Position numbers and translations under genes: made by a program. 64,000 nucleotides of DNA from Oscillospiraceae bacterium (GTDB taxonomy: Bacteria; Bacillota; Clostridia; Oscillospirales; Ruminococcaceae), in contig JAAVIC010000033.1 in NCBI GenBank assembly GCA_014799385.1, positions 62,001 through 126,000 on the forward strand, written 5' to 3'. Positions 52,231 through 61,559 of this stretch are shown one piece after another. The number at the start of each line of letters is the position of its first letter. The first letter of the stretch is position 1. The notes under the pieces were generated by a model. That model was not told the origin of the DNA and searched no databases. It saw only the letters and a program-made list of their open reading frames with translations.

Positions 52231-53256
52231 TTGAATATCAAATCAACTCTTAAAACGCTTACTGAACAGATAGGTGTTTCGGGAGATGAGTTTTCCGCAG
52301 CAAATGTTGCGGCAGAACTATTGAAAGAGTATGCCAAAGAAGTATCCGTTGACGCTTTCGGAAATGTTACGGGATATGTAAAATCCCCGAATCCCGATGC
52401 GAAAACGCTTATGCTTGACGCGCATATCGATGAGGTGGGCTTGATTGTAACCTATGCCGAGGAACACGGATTCCTCTGTGTGGGTTCATGCGGTTCGCCC
52501 GATATTCGCACGTATTTGGCGCAGTCGGTTACCGTTCACGGCAGAAAGCCGATTCAAGGCGTGATTTCAACACTTCCGCCGCACGTTTCAAAGGACAATT
52601 CCGCCCCCGAAATCGGCGATATTTATGTTGATATCGGAATGCCGCGCGAGAAAGCTGCGGAATTTGTTGCGCTCGGCGACAGAATAACGATCAATTCGCG
52701 CTTTCGTGAACTGTGCGGAGGCGTGGTAAGTGCGCCCTCAATTGATGACCGCAGCGGTGTCTGCGCGATTTTGGCAGCGTTGGACAAGCTGCGCGGCAGA
52801 GAATTGGCATATAATCTGGCAATCTGTTTCTCCGCACAGGAGGAAACGGGTGAGCGAGGTGCAAAGCAAGCAGCATTCTGTATTCAACCAGATGAGGCGC
52901 TTATAGTGGACGTTTCGTTCGGCAGAACCCCGGACAGCAGCCCCAAAGAAACCGCGCCGCTCGGAAGCGGCGTGATGATTGGTTTCTCGGCTGCTCTTGA
53001 CAAGCAGATGTCCAATGCTTTACGTAGTCTTGCGGAATCAAAGAATACCTCATTCACCTGTGAGGTTATGCCGACTTCAACAGGCACAAACGCGGACGCA
53101 ATCAGCGTTTCTGGCAATGGAACACGGTGTTGTACGCTGTCGTTCCCAATCAGATATATGCACACTCCTGTGGAATGTGTGAACTTAAATGACATCGAAT
53201 CCACGGCAAGTCTTATTTGCGAATACGCTGCGGGAGGTGCTCAAAATGCTCGATAA
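52231..53256 (+). CDS. M42 family metallopeptidase (first of tandem pair)
   Basis: A 341-residue dinuclear-metal aminopeptidase. Ligands lie in MLDAHIDEVGLIV, SIDDRSGVCAILAAL, QEETGERGAKQAAF (catalytic Glu-Glu) and YMHTPVECVNLNDI. Such enzymes form dodecamers that clip N-terminal residues from peptides. It starts at TTG 52231 after GGGGTG; no better start is seen. Its 3' end overlaps the second M42 gene by 11 bases. The two copies differ considerably, so different specificities are likely. Confidence 0.92.
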   Translation: MNIKSTLKTLTEQIGVSGDEFSAANVAAELLKEYAKEVSVDAFGNVTGYVKSPNPDAKTLMLDAHIDEVGLIVTYAEEHGFLCVGSCGSPDIRTYLAQSVTVHGRKPIQGVISTLPPHVSKDNSAPEIGDIYVDIGMPREKAAEFVALGDRITINSRFRELCGGVVSAPSIDDRSGVCAILAALDKLRGRELAYNLAICFSAQEETGERGAKQAAFCIQPDEALIVDVSFGRTPDSSPKETAPLGSGVMIGFSAALDKQMSNALRSLAESKNTSFTCEVMPTSTGTNADAISVSGNGTRCCTLSFPIRYMHTPVECVNLNDIESTASLICEYAAGGAQNAR

Positions 53257-54259
53257 ACTGGAAGAAATCTGTAAATTGAACGGCGGCTCCGGAGATGAGG
53301 CGCGGGTTCGCGATTTCATTGCCGCAAATATCCACGCTGACGAGGTGATTACCGACAATCTCGGAAATCTGTTGGTATTCAAAAAAGGCAAGAAAACACC
53401 AAAAAACAAAATAATGTTCGCGGCACATATGGACGAGGTCAGCTTTATAGTCACCCATATCGGAGATGACGGATTTCTGAGCTTTGATGCGGTAGGCGGC
53501 GTGAATCCCGGTGTGGTGCTGGGGAAGGCACTTCGGTTGGAGCGCGGCGCGCTTGGTGTGGTCGGTGTAAAGGCGATTCACCAACAGTCAGCCGAGGAGC
53601 TAAAGAAAATTCCCGATTTCTCCGAAATGTATCTTGACATTGGTGCTTCCTCGTGTGAGGAGGCTGAAAAAGTTGTGTCGCTTGGTGACAGAGCGTATTT
53701 TGATACAGATTATTTCGGATTCGGAAATGGGTTTGTCAAGGGCAAGGCTATTGACGACCGTGCGGGTTGTCTAATTATGATGGAAATGATTAACGGCGAG
53801 CCGGAATATGACGCATGGTATGTGTTCACCGTTCAAGAGGAAATAGGAACGCGCGGCGCGAAAGCAGCTGCGTTCACAATTGCACCGGACATCGCAATCG
53901 TACTGGAAACCACCACCGCGTGTGACATTGCGGGTGTTTCGGGTTCTAAGAAGGTCTGCGAGTTGGGCAGCGGCGCGGTTGTATCTTATATGGATCGCAG
54001 CACAATTTATGATCGCGGATTATATGCGTTGGCGGTTGAAACAGCGCAAAAATGCGGAATCCCGGCTCAGACCAAGACCTTGATTGCAGGCGGAAACGAC
54101 AGCGGCGCGATTCACGTTAGCCGCGGTGGAGTGCGCACTTGCGCGATTTCAGTACCGTGTCGGTATCTGCACTCGCCATCTTGTGTCATCAAGGAAAGCG
54201 ATTTTTATGCCGTTAGCGCACTTGCCGAGAAGATGCTGTCCGCTGTGGCAGAGCTATGA
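53246..54259 (+). CDS. M42 family metallopeptidase (second of tandem pair)
   Basis: A 337-residue paralogue of the preceding gene. It retains FAAHMDEVSFIV, AIDDRAGCLIMM, QEEIGTRGAKAAAF and YLHSPSCVIKESDF at the metal positions. ATG 53246 follows GGGAGG; an earlier in-frame ATG lies inside the first gene. Tandem M42 genes are known in Clostridia, where they may form mixed dodecamers of different specificity. It shares ATGA with the GNAT-like gene. Confidence 0.92.
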   Translation: MLDKLEEICKLNGGSGDEARVRDFIAANIHADEVITDNLGNLLVFKKGKKTPKNKIMFAAHMDEVSFIVTHIGDDGFLSFDAVGGVNPGVVLGKALRLERGALGVVGVKAIHQQSAEELKKIPDFSEMYLDIGASSCEEAEKVVSLGDRAYFDTDYFGFGNGFVKGKAIDDRAGCLIMMEMINGEPEYDAWYVFTVQEEIGTRGAKAAAFTIAPDIAIVLETTTACDIAGVSGSKKVCELGSGAVVSYMDRSTIYDRGLYALAVETAQKCGIPAQTKTLIAGGNDSGAIHVSRGGVRTCAISVPCRYLHSPSCVIKESDFYAVSALAEKMLSAVAEL

Positions 54260-54960
54260 TACGGCGCGCACAGTTTTCGGAGGAACTTGCCAAGTTGCCC
54301 GATTCGGGAATTTTGGCGCAGAAAATCCGTGCATTGTTGCTCTCTTACGGAATAAAATATGAATTTTGCCGCTTTTTCTATTCGGATGATTTTATAATTT
54401 CGGAGTTGGGCGGCAGTTTTGTTGTGTCTGAAATCGGATGTAATTCCGATTTTGACGAGCTTGCGGAGTTTTTTTCTTTCTGTGGATTTTCGGAAATTTT
54501 CTGTTCGGAGCGCGTGGGTGAACAGCTCTCCAAAATGATATATTGCAAAAACGAAATCGTGAATCTGATGCGGTTTATGGGTTGCAAAACTCCATGTGAA
54601 ACGGAGCACAATCCGCCGCTTTCGGAGATATATGAAGTTCTGAAATCCGCGTTTGATATTGAGTTTGAGCCGTGGTATCTGGATATGTCACATCGAATAC
54701 GTCACGGAATATCCGCCGCGCAGCGGTTAGGGGATTCCGTTCTTGTAATTCAGCACAATCTGAATGGCGAGGCTCTTTTGTCGCAAATTGCGACTTCTGC
54801 ACAAAAAAGAAATAAAGGGAATGCCACACAACTGATACGCGCGGTCTGCGCGGAGCTTTCTCCAAGCGATGTTTTCGTCCTATGCCGTGACGATTTGACA
54901 GGATTCTACATAAATGTCGGTTTCTCGCCGCAAGGCAGATACTGCCAATTGAGTAAATAA
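54256..54960 (+). CDS. GNAT-like acetyltransferase
   Basis: A 234-residue protein whose C-terminal third has a GNAT pattern: QIATSAQKRNKGNATQLIRA (acetyl-CoA loop region) and VLCRDDLTGFYINVGFS. The N-terminal half is unrecognised. Overall it resembles GNAT proteins with an extra N-terminal domain. The gene overlaps the second M42 peptidase by four bases, so the three form one unit; a terminator follows. Confidence 0.8.
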   Translation: MIRRAQFSEELAKLPDSGILAQKIRALLLSYGIKYEFCRFFYSDDFIISELGGSFVVSEIGCNSDFDELAEFFSFCGFSEIFCSERVGEQLSKMIYCKNEIVNLMRFMGCKTPCETEHNPPLSEIYEVLKSAFDIEFEPWYLDMSHRIRHGISAAQRLGDSVLVIQHNLNGEALLSQIATSAQKRNKGNATQLIRAVCAELSPSDVFVLCRDDLTGFYINVGFSPQGRYCQLSK

Positions 54961-54969
54961 ATGTCACTG

Positions 54970-54998
54970 ATCCAAAGATTTTTCTTTGGATTTTTTTA
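54970..54998 (+). terminator. Terminator after the M42/GNAT unit
   Basis: An 8-bp stem ATCCAAAG / CTTTGGAT with loop ATTTTT and a T-run TTTTTTA. Confidence 0.9.
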
Positions 54999-55048
54999 TA
55001 GTGACAAGGAAATATCTGTGAATTTTTTGAAAAAAATCGTAATAAATA

Positions 55049-55077
55049 TTGACTATTTGTCAAGAATATGATACAAT
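55049..55077 (+). promoter_or_regulatory. Promoter for tmk operon
   Basis: TTGACT at 55049-55054, 17 bases, TACAAT at 55072-55077. It is followed by a leader of about 55 bases to the tmk ATG with TTGGAG as RBS. Confidence 0.8.
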
Positions 55078-55137
55078 ATATGTATATATGTCAGTGATTT
55101 TGATATTGCGATATACAGAAAATTTGGAGATGTAATA

Positions 55138-55806
55138 ATGAGCAAGGGCAAAATTATTGTGATTGACGGGCTGGACGGAAGTGGAAAATCCACTCAATTG
55201 GAGCTTGTTGCCGAATATTTACAGTCGCGTGATGTCAAATGCCGCGCAGTCAGTTTTCCGAACTATGATTCGCTGAGCGGCGCACTCATCAAGGACTACC
55301 TGAACGGGAAAATTCCGTGTGAGGACATAAACGGTGCGTACACGGCATCTACATTGTATGCCATTGATCGATATGTAAGCTATGTGACGGATTGGAAAGA
55401 GTTTTACAACCACGGTGGAATCATCCTTTGCGGGCGCTATACCACGTCCAACGCGATTTATCAATTGACAAAGCTACCGCCCGATGAGCAGGAGAAATTC
55501 CTCGATTGGCTGTTTGATTACGAGTACAACAAGTTGGGACTTCCCGCGCCGGATTTGGTGCTGTATCTTGATATGCCGATTGAGGTGTCGCAGAGGCTGC
55601 TCTCGGAGCGGTATATGGGCGATGAGCAAAAAAAGGATATCCACGAACGTAACGTACGGTTCTTGGAAGCGTGCCGCTCGAATGCGCTGATTCTGGCGCA
55701 GCGTTGCGGTTGGAACGTGATTGAATGCGCGGAGGACGACTTGCCGCTGCCAATCGAGGATATCTACATACAAATTTGTTCCATTTTGAAGGTGTTGTTT
55801 TTATAA
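55138..55806 (+). CDS. tmk: Thymidylate kinase
   Basis: Phosphorylates dTMP to dTDP. The P-loop is IDGLDGSGKSTQL (residues 9-21), with DRYVSYVTDW as the DRY motif region and an LSERYMGDEQKKD lid-like segment. At 222 residues it is of normal length but somewhat divergent in the lid, which lacks the usual run of arginines. It heads the last operon; the DUF2156 gene overlaps it by one base. Confidence 0.92.
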   Translation: MSKGKIIVIDGLDGSGKSTQLELVAEYLQSRDVKCRAVSFPNYDSLSGALIKDYLNGKIPCEDINGAYTASTLYAIDRYVSYVTDWKEFYNHGGIILCGRYTTSNAIYQLTKLPPDEQEKFLDWLFDYEYNKLGLPAPDLVLYLDMPIEVSQRLLSERYMGDEQKKDIHERNVRFLEACRSNALILAQRCGWNVIECAEDDLPLPIEDIYIQICSILKVLFL

Positions 55807-56711
55807 TGGCTGAGTTGAAATTTCGTGAAATTGAGTTGAGTGACAAGTCCCGCGCGGACGAATTACTGCGTTGTTCTGATTTTCGCGGCTGCGAGTACAC
55901 GTTCGGGAACAATTTCGTATGGAGTAACGAATATAATGTTGAGGTTTGCTTTGCCGAGGAGATGTACTTTCTTAAACGAGGCAGCGGCGATTCAATCGGA
56001 TTTGTATATCCCGCTGGGTGTGGGAATGTTCAAACCGCTGTGGAACTGCTCTCCGAGTACGCAACCGAAAACGGATTTCCGCTTCGTATCTCCGCGAACG
56101 CGGAAATCACGCGGAAAATCACCGAGCTTTATCCTGAGGCATCTGCCGAATTAAACCGCGATTTGTGCGATTATGTGTATCTGGCGGAGGATTTGGTGAA
56201 TCTCAGCGGCAGGAAATATCACGCAAAACGCAACCATTTAAGCCGATTTTACGAGAACGACTGGAGCTTTGAGCCGCTCACCGCCGACAATATCAACGAA
56301 TGTCTTGAGATGAACAACGCTTGGGCAGAGCAGAGCATTGATTACAGCAATCCGAATGATGTGAGGGATAAGTGTGACGAGCTTCAGGTCGTGGTGCGCT
56401 CGCTGAAGAATTTTGAGCAGCTGGGGTACATCGGCGGGGTAATCCGCGTGAACGGCAAGGTGAACGCATATACATTTGGAGAGCCGTCCTCGGCGGACTG
56501 CTTTGTGGTTCACGTTGAGAAGGCTCTGCGGGATTTTCAGGGAACATACGCGGCAATCAACCGCGAATTTGTAAAATTTCTTGGCGGGAAATACAAGTAT
56601 ATAAACCGCGAGGAGGATACCGGTTCGGAGAATCTGCGCAAGGCGAAGCTGTCCTATCACCCCGTGTTTCTGGAGGAAAAGTATAATATAACTTTTGGAG
56701 GAAAACCATGA
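55806..56711 (+). CDS. DUF2156 domain protein
   Basis: A 301-residue protein with the DUF2156 fold, related to the aminoacyl transferase domain of lysyl-phosphatidylglycerol synthases and to GNAT enzymes. RSIS-type features include GCEYTFGNNFVWSNEYNVEV near the N-terminus, KYHAKRNHLSRFYENDWSFE in the middle and YKYINREEDTGSENLRKAK near the C-terminus. There is no membrane domain, so it acts in the cytosol; the substrate is unknown. Start ATG 55806 overlaps the tmk stop. Confidence 0.9.
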   Translation: MAELKFREIELSDKSRADELLRCSDFRGCEYTFGNNFVWSNEYNVEVCFAEEMYFLKRGSGDSIGFVYPAGCGNVQTAVELLSEYATENGFPLRISANAEITRKITELYPEASAELNRDLCDYVYLAEDLVNLSGRKYHAKRNHLSRFYENDWSFEPLTADNINECLEMNNAWAEQSIDYSNPNDVRDKCDELQVVVRSLKNFEQLGYIGGVIRVNGKVNAYTFGEPSSADCFVVHVEKALRDFQGTYAAINREFVKFLGGKYKYINREEDTGSENLRKAKLSYHPVFLEEKYNITFGGKP

Positions 56712-57253
56712 TTTACGTATTTTTAGCAGACGGATTTGAGGAAACTGAGGCGATCGCGCCGATCGATATGATGCGCCGCGCTGGTTTGGACGTTGTTACG
56801 GTTGGTATCAAGAATGATGGCGTTAAAAGCTCTCATGGCGTACCCGTATTGTGTGACATCACGGATATGCAGGTGGAGCTGGACGAACGATTGCAGCTTA
56901 TTGTGCTGCCCGGCGGAATGCCCGGAACGCTGAATCTTGAGGCAAATCCCGTGGTTCAGAGCGCGATTGATTACTGCGTGGAACACAATATCCCGATTGG
57001 GGCGATTTGCGCCGCGCCGTCAATCCTCGGCAAGAAAGGGCTGTTGGCGGGCAAGGAGGCTATCTGCTTCCCGGGATTCGAGAAGTTCCTTACGGACGCG
57101 AAGCTCTCCGACAAGAAAGTGGTTACGGACGGAATCTTCACCACTGCCGCAGGCGCGGGAGTGGCTGTCGAGTTCGGTCTGGAGCTTGTTAAAGTGCTTA
57201 AAGGCAAGGAAGAATCCGACAGCGTTCGCGCGGCTATTCAATGCGTGAGCTGA
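56708..57253 (+). CDS. DJ-1/PfpI family protein (DJ-1 type)
   Basis: A 181-residue DJ-1/YajL-type protein. The reactive cysteine Cys101 is in GAICAAPSILGKKGLL, and the conserved glutamate in DGFEETEAIAPIDMMRRAG. Such proteins are glyoxalases, redox sensors or chaperones; the precise role here is not known. It overlaps the DUF2156 gene by four bases and the cyclo-ligase gene by 13. Confidence 0.94.
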   Translation: MIYVFLADGFEETEAIAPIDMMRRAGLDVVTVGIKNDGVKSSHGVPVLCDITDMQVELDERLQLIVLPGGMPGTLNLEANPVVQSAIDYCVEHNIPIGAICAAPSILGKKGLLAGKEAICFPGFEKFLTDAKLSDKKVVTDGIFTTAAGAGVAVEFGLELVKVLKGKEESDSVRAAIQCVS

Positions 57254-57780
57254 AATCCGCCTTGCGGCGTGAGCTGATTGCCCGCCGCAAGGAGATGGAC
57301 GTTAATCTGAAATCGGCATGGGATTCGGACATCTTTGAACAGTTAAAGTCATTTCTTGACAGTGCCGAATCGGTTTTCACATATGTATCCACTGAAATCG
57401 AGGTGGATACGCGGCGGCTTATCGCATACTGCTTTGAGCGGGGAATCCCTGTAGCAGCACCCGTAAGCAGCGACACCGAGCTTACGTTCCACTACATAAG
57501 CCGTTTGGAGGATCTGATTCCGGGCAGCTTCGGGATACTTGAACCGAAACGTGAAAGAATCGCTATTGCGGACGAGCGCACATTGTGTGTAGTTCCGGCA
57601 TTGTGTGCGGACGGTGATGGATTTCGACTGGGTTATGGGCGCGGGTATTATGACAGATTTTTAAGCGGTTTTCGCGGAACAAGCGTTATTTTATGCTATG
57701 AATCATTCAGGCAAAATGTTCCGCGTGAATCACATGATATAAAGGCTGATTTGACATTATTTAACAGAAATCCGATTTGA
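57241..57780 (+). CDS. 5-formyltetrahydrofolate cyclo-ligase
   Basis: Converts 5-formyl-THF to 5,10-methenyl-THF with ATP. The 179-residue protein has the conserved N-terminal LRRELIARRKEMD and the signature GDGFRLGYGRGYYDRFL. The start ATG lies within the end of the DJ-1 gene. MltG follows 12 bases downstream. Confidence 0.93.
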   Translation: MRELKSALRRELIARRKEMDVNLKSAWDSDIFEQLKSFLDSAESVFTYVSTEIEVDTRRLIAYCFERGIPVAAPVSSDTELTFHYISRLEDLIPGSFGILEPKRERIAIADERTLCVVPALCADGDGFRLGYGRGYYDRFLSGFRGTSVILCYESFRQNVPRESHDIKADLTLFNRNPI

Positions 57781-57792
57781 CGGAGGAAAACT

Positions 57793-59187
57793 ATGGACAA
57801 CGAAAACAAATATTCCGACTGGGAAAACCAGGAGGAAACAGGCGAATTTGATAAAACACAGGAGATGAACAGCGTTCCGCTTTCATCGGTTTCCGATGAT
57901 GAAATTCGCGGAATTACACCCAGAGAAGAGTTCATTGAGAATAATTCTGCGGAGAATATGGAGAAAACAATGCGTATGGATTCACTGAGAAACGGTGTTC
58001 CAACGCCGAATCGTCCGTCCTCCGCGAATCCTGTGAAGAAACGCAGGAAAAAGAAAAAACAGACCAATCACACCCGCACAATGGGACAGATTTTCTTGGG
58101 TTCGGTTATCTCGGTGGGGGCTATTGGAATCGGTGTGGCTCTGGCAATAAATGTAATCGGCGGAATCCGCGATTTTACCGGAATGTCCAAGCCGAGCAAC
58201 AAGATAGAAATTACCATTTCGGATACTATGACTCCCTCGTCAATCGCCGAAACACTTCATAGCAGTGGGGTTATTGAGTCCCCGTGGCTTTTTAAGACAT
58301 ATCTGAAAATCTCTAAAAATGAAGATTCTTTCCGAGAGGGGATTCATATCGTAAGCTCTAATATGAGCTACGGTAGTATCATCAACGCTCTTGCGACTCA
58401 AATGAGTTACAACACCGAAACAGTAGACGTTGTAATTCCCGAAGGATTGACAGCTAACGAGATTGGTAAAATACTTGAAGATAATATGGTTTGCCGCGCG
58501 GCGGATTTTGTGAAGTGTTACAAGGATAAGATCAATGAATATGACTTTGAGGAAGGGATTCCGAACAACCCGAACCGCTTTTACGCTTTAGAGGGATATA
58601 TTTTCCCCGATACCTACCAATTTTATGTAAATGAAGACCTTAAGCGAAATCCCAATTTCGATACCTCGGAGTATGCGCTGAAGATCGTAGACAAGATGTA
58701 TGATAACTTCGAGAATAAGATCACCAAGGATATGAAAAAGCGTATGGCGGAGCTTGATATGACGCTTGACGAGGTTATTACGCTCGCGTCGTTGATTGAA
58801 TGGGAGGGTACAAACGAGGAAAATATGGCAAATATTTCCTCCGTATTCCACAACCGCTTGAATGATCCCGAAAACTTCGCGGAGCTGCAGTCCGACACTA
58901 CCGATACCTATATTAAACGTGTTATTGAGCCGAATACAAAGTCGCTGAGCGCCGATAAGCGCCAGGAAATTGAGGACGCTTACGATACCTATAAATGCGA
59001 GGGATTGCCGCCCGGACCGATTTGCAATCCAGGAATGATGGCTATAAAGGCAGCTCTCTACCCAGCGCAGACCAACTATTACTACTTCCTTGCAAGTAGC
59101 GATGGTGTGTTCTATTGGGCGCGTACTCTCGAGGAACACGAGCAGAACATTAAAGACGCGGCATTGCATGCGGAGGAAGAGGAGTGA
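57793..59187 (+). CDS. mltG: Endolytic murein transglycosylase
   Basis: A membrane-anchored YceG/MltG family lytic transglycosylase that cleaves nascent glycan strands and so sets their length. The 464-residue protein has an acidic cytoplasmic N-terminus of about 75 residues ending in a basic patch (KKRRKKKKQ), one membrane helix (about 100-125), then a LysM-like region and the catalytic domain with LASLIEWEGTNEENMA (catalytic glutamate) and VFHNRLNDPENFAELQSD. The start follows CGGAGGAAAAC. Confidence 0.94.
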   Translation: MDNENKYSDWENQEETGEFDKTQEMNSVPLSSVSDDEIRGITPREEFIENNSAENMEKTMRMDSLRNGVPTPNRPSSANPVKKRRKKKKQTNHTRTMGQIFLGSVISVGAIGIGVALAINVIGGIRDFTGMSKPSNKIEITISDTMTPSSIAETLHSSGVIESPWLFKTYLKISKNEDSFREGIHIVSSNMSYGSIINALATQMSYNTETVDVVIPEGLTANEIGKILEDNMVCRAADFVKCYKDKINEYDFEEGIPNNPNRFYALEGYIFPDTYQFYVNEDLKRNPNFDTSEYALKIVDKMYDNFENKITKDMKKRMAELDMTLDEVITLASLIEWEGTNEENMANISSVFHNRLNDPENFAELQSDTTDTYIKRVIEPNTKSLSADKRQEIEDAYDTYKCEGLPPGPICNPGMMAIKAALYPAQTNYYYFLASSDGVFYWARTLEEHEQNIKDAALHAEEEE

Positions 59188-59192
59188 GCGCG

Positions 59193-60449
59193 ATGACGAA
59201 CAAAAAGGCTGAGCTGCTTGCTCCTGCGGGCGATGAGGAAAGTCTGCTTTCCGCGTTGGATTTCGGTGCGGACGCGGTATACCTCGCGGGGAAGTCCTAC
59301 GGAATGAGAGCGGGCGCGAAGAATTTCGATGAGGATGGCTTGTGCAGAGCCGTACAGACCGCCCACGCTCGCGGAGTAAAGGTCTATGTAACCTGTAACA
59401 CCGTTCCGTTGAATGAAGAGGCGGACAGATTTCCGGAGTTTATTTCGATGGTTCAAAACGTAGGTGCGGACGCGGTTATCGCGGCGGACATTGGGGTAAT
59501 CGCAATGATTCGGGAGTTTGCGCCGGGGTTGGAAATTCACGCTTCCACCCAAACAGGAATAGTGAACTATCGTACCGCGTGTGAATTGTATAAAATGGGC
59601 GTAAAACGCGCAGTTCTCGCGCGTGAGGTCAACCTCGAAAATATCAGAGTAATCCGCGAGAAAATTCCAAGTGATATGGAGATTGAAGTGTTCGTTCACG
59701 GGGCAATGTGCGTCAGCTTTTCGGGGAGATGCTTGATATCCGAGTATCTTACGGGACGGAATGCCAATCGCGGCGAATGCGCTCAGCCTTGCCGCTGGGG
59801 ATACTATCTGATGGAAGAAAAGCGTCCGAATGAGTTCTACAAGGTGTTTGAGGACGAACGAGGAACATTCATTCTCAACGCGCGTGATATGTGTATGATT
59901 GAGCATCTTGACGATCTTATTGACGCGGGCGTTTACAGCCTTAAAATCGAGGGAAGGGCAAAGTCCGCGTACTATACCGCGCTTACCACCAACGCTTACA
60001 GAGCCGCATTGGACTGCGCGCTGAACGGAGAACGTCCGCCGCAGTGGGTATTGGATGAGGTAAACAAAATCAGTCACCGTCCGTATTGCACCGGATTTTT
60101 CTACGGACACCCGAATGACGGCAGCGAATCGCAAAATCCGAACGAAATCACCAACGGCGGACAATATTTCACCGATAGCGGTTATATGCGCAAATATGAC
60201 TTCGTGGGAACGGTTGATTGCTGTGAAAACGGCATTATGACTTTAACTCAACGAAATCATTTTACGCTCTCGGACGAACTGGAGATTTTAGCGCCGAAAA
60301 CCGCGCCGATTCCGTTTTCGCCGACTAAAATGTTCAGCGAGAGCGGAGAGGAAATTGACACGGCGCGTCACGCGATGATGAAACTCACAATCCCATCGGA
60401 TATTGTCGTTCCTCCACATTCATTGCTCAGAAAGAGAGTTTGGTTATGA
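59193..60449 (+). CDS. Peptidase U32 family protein
   Basis: A 418-residue member of the U32 family, whose tRNA/rRNA-modifying members (TrhP, RlhA) hydroxylate nucleosides. The signature EVFVHGAMCVSFSGRCLIS, then ANRGECAQPCRWGY, carries the cysteines for an iron-sulfur cluster. The N-terminal AELLAPAGDEESLLSALDFG is typical. ATG 59193 fits the GGAG RBS; a GTG at 59184 overlapping mltG is an alternative. A protease role, historically assumed, is less likely than RNA hydroxylation. Confidence 0.93.
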   Translation: MTNKKAELLAPAGDEESLLSALDFGADAVYLAGKSYGMRAGAKNFDEDGLCRAVQTAHARGVKVYVTCNTVPLNEEADRFPEFISMVQNVGADAVIAADIGVIAMIREFAPGLEIHASTQTGIVNYRTACELYKMGVKRAVLAREVNLENIRVIREKIPSDMEIEVFVHGAMCVSFSGRCLISEYLTGRNANRGECAQPCRWGYYLMEEKRPNEFYKVFEDERGTFILNARDMCMIEHLDDLIDAGVYSLKIEGRAKSAYYTALTTNAYRAALDCALNGERPPQWVLDEVNKISHRPYCTGFFYGHPNDGSESQNPNEITNGGQYFTDSGYMRKYDFVGTVDCCENGIMTLTQRNHFTLSDELEILAPKTAPIPFSPTKMFSESGEEIDTARHAMMKLTIPSDIVVPPHSLLRKRVWL

Positions 60450-61096
60450 ACAACAGCGAAATTTTTCCACACATAGATCACACATTACTTAAAGCCACAG
60501 CAACCGAGGAGCAGATAACGCGGTTGTGTGAGGAAGCATTGAAATTCCGCACAGCAAGCGTCTGCATACCGCAGAGCTATGTAAAATTCGCGCACGAAAG
60601 ATTTCCTGAGCTTAATATCTGTACTGTAATCGGATTCCCGCTTGGATATTCCACCACGGAGGTCAAGTGCTTTGAGGCTCAAAACGCGATTCAAAACGGA
60701 GCGTCCGAAATCGATATGGTGGTGAATCTTGGTTGGGTCAAGGACGGTAGATTTGATGATGTTCGTGATGAGATTGCAAGAGCGAAAGCCGCTTGCGGAG
60801 ATAAGATCCTCAAGGTAATTATCGAAACCTGTTATCTCACGGAGCAAGAGAAAATCGAGCTGTGTAAGTGTGTAACCAATGGTGGCGCGGATTTTATCAA
60901 GACCTCCACGGGATTCGGCACGGCGGGCGCGGATATAGAGGACATTCGACTTTTTAAGCGGCATATTGGCGAGAATGTGAAAATCAAGGCGGCGGGTGGT
61001 GTAAAAACCAAATCCGACCTTGAGATGTTCCTCAATGAGGGCTGCGAGCGCATTGGAACAAGCTCCGCCGTTAAACTTCTTACAGAGGGTGAATAA
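60446..61096 (+). CDS. deoC: Deoxyribose-phosphate aldolase
   Basis: Splits deoxyribose 5-phosphate to acetaldehyde and glyceraldehyde 3-phosphate in deoxynucleoside breakdown. 216 residues with FPHIDHTLLKATATEEQI, the class I aldolase lysine in FIKTSTGFGTAGADIED, and IKAAGGVKTKSDLEMF. The start overlaps the U32 stop by four bases. It sits with deoB two genes downstream, completing the pathway. Confidence 0.96.
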   Translation: MNNSEIFPHIDHTLLKATATEEQITRLCEEALKFRTASVCIPQSYVKFAHERFPELNICTVIGFPLGYSTTEVKCFEAQNAIQNGASEIDMVVNLGWVKDGRFDDVRDEIARAKAACGDKILKVIIETCYLTEQEKIELCKCVTNGGADFIKTSTGFGTAGADIEDIRLFKRHIGENVKIKAAGGVKTKSDLEMFLNEGCERIGTSSAVKLLTEGE

Positions 61097-61098
61097 AT

Positions 61099-61551
61099 TT
61101 GTGTTGGACAGAAATTACAGATGAAGCAGCGATAAAAACGCTTATGAGCGAATATGGCGGATTTCACGATACCTGCATTGTGTCGATAAACTACAACAGC
61201 GGGAATTATGTTGATAAGAACGGCGGTATGGGCTGCGGAGATTCGGACGAGCACACAATTTCCATGATATTGCACAGCCAGTGGAATAAGCCGATAGAGT
61301 TATTCTTTTCGGGTGTGAGAAAATGCGTAATAACAGGTTTTCGCGATTCTTTTTTTTGCGAAATTTTAGACGCGGCTCTTGAATTTCGCACCGATTTGCT
61401 CGGGAAAACGCGCGATGACAGGCTTATCGTATGGGCGGACTGGAGTGGATTCAATCCACTGACTCACACAGAGCGTTATCCGCTTAACAACGGTCATGAA
61501 ACAAATTATATAATTGCCGAAAATCTGAAATACAGATTTTTGGAGGGGTAG
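61099..61551 (+). CDS. Conserved hypothetical protein in deo operon
   Basis: A 150-residue protein. It has GGFHDTCIVSINYNSGNYVD, FFSGVRKCVITGFRDSFFCE and DRLIVWADWSGF, a pattern that I recall from uncharacterised Firmicutes proteins but cannot name. The start TTG 61099 lies 2 bases after the deoC stop with GAGGGTGAAT as RBS; no ATG lies near. It lies between deoC and deoB and is another unannotated small gene inside a metabolic operon. Confidence 0.7.
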   Translation: MCWTEITDEAAIKTLMSEYGGFHDTCIVSINYNSGNYVDKNGGMGCGDSDEHTISMILHSQWNKPIELFFSGVRKCVITGFRDSFFCEILDAALEFRTDLLGKTRDDRLIVWADWSGFNPLTHTERYPLNNGHETNYIIAENLKYRFLEG

Positions 61552-61559
61552 GTGATATT

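Noticed and set aside
59112-60164. Minus-strand ORF of 350 codons opposite the U32 gene
   Set aside because: Antisense to an intact conserved gene; its composition is Arg/His-rich as expected for a shadow.
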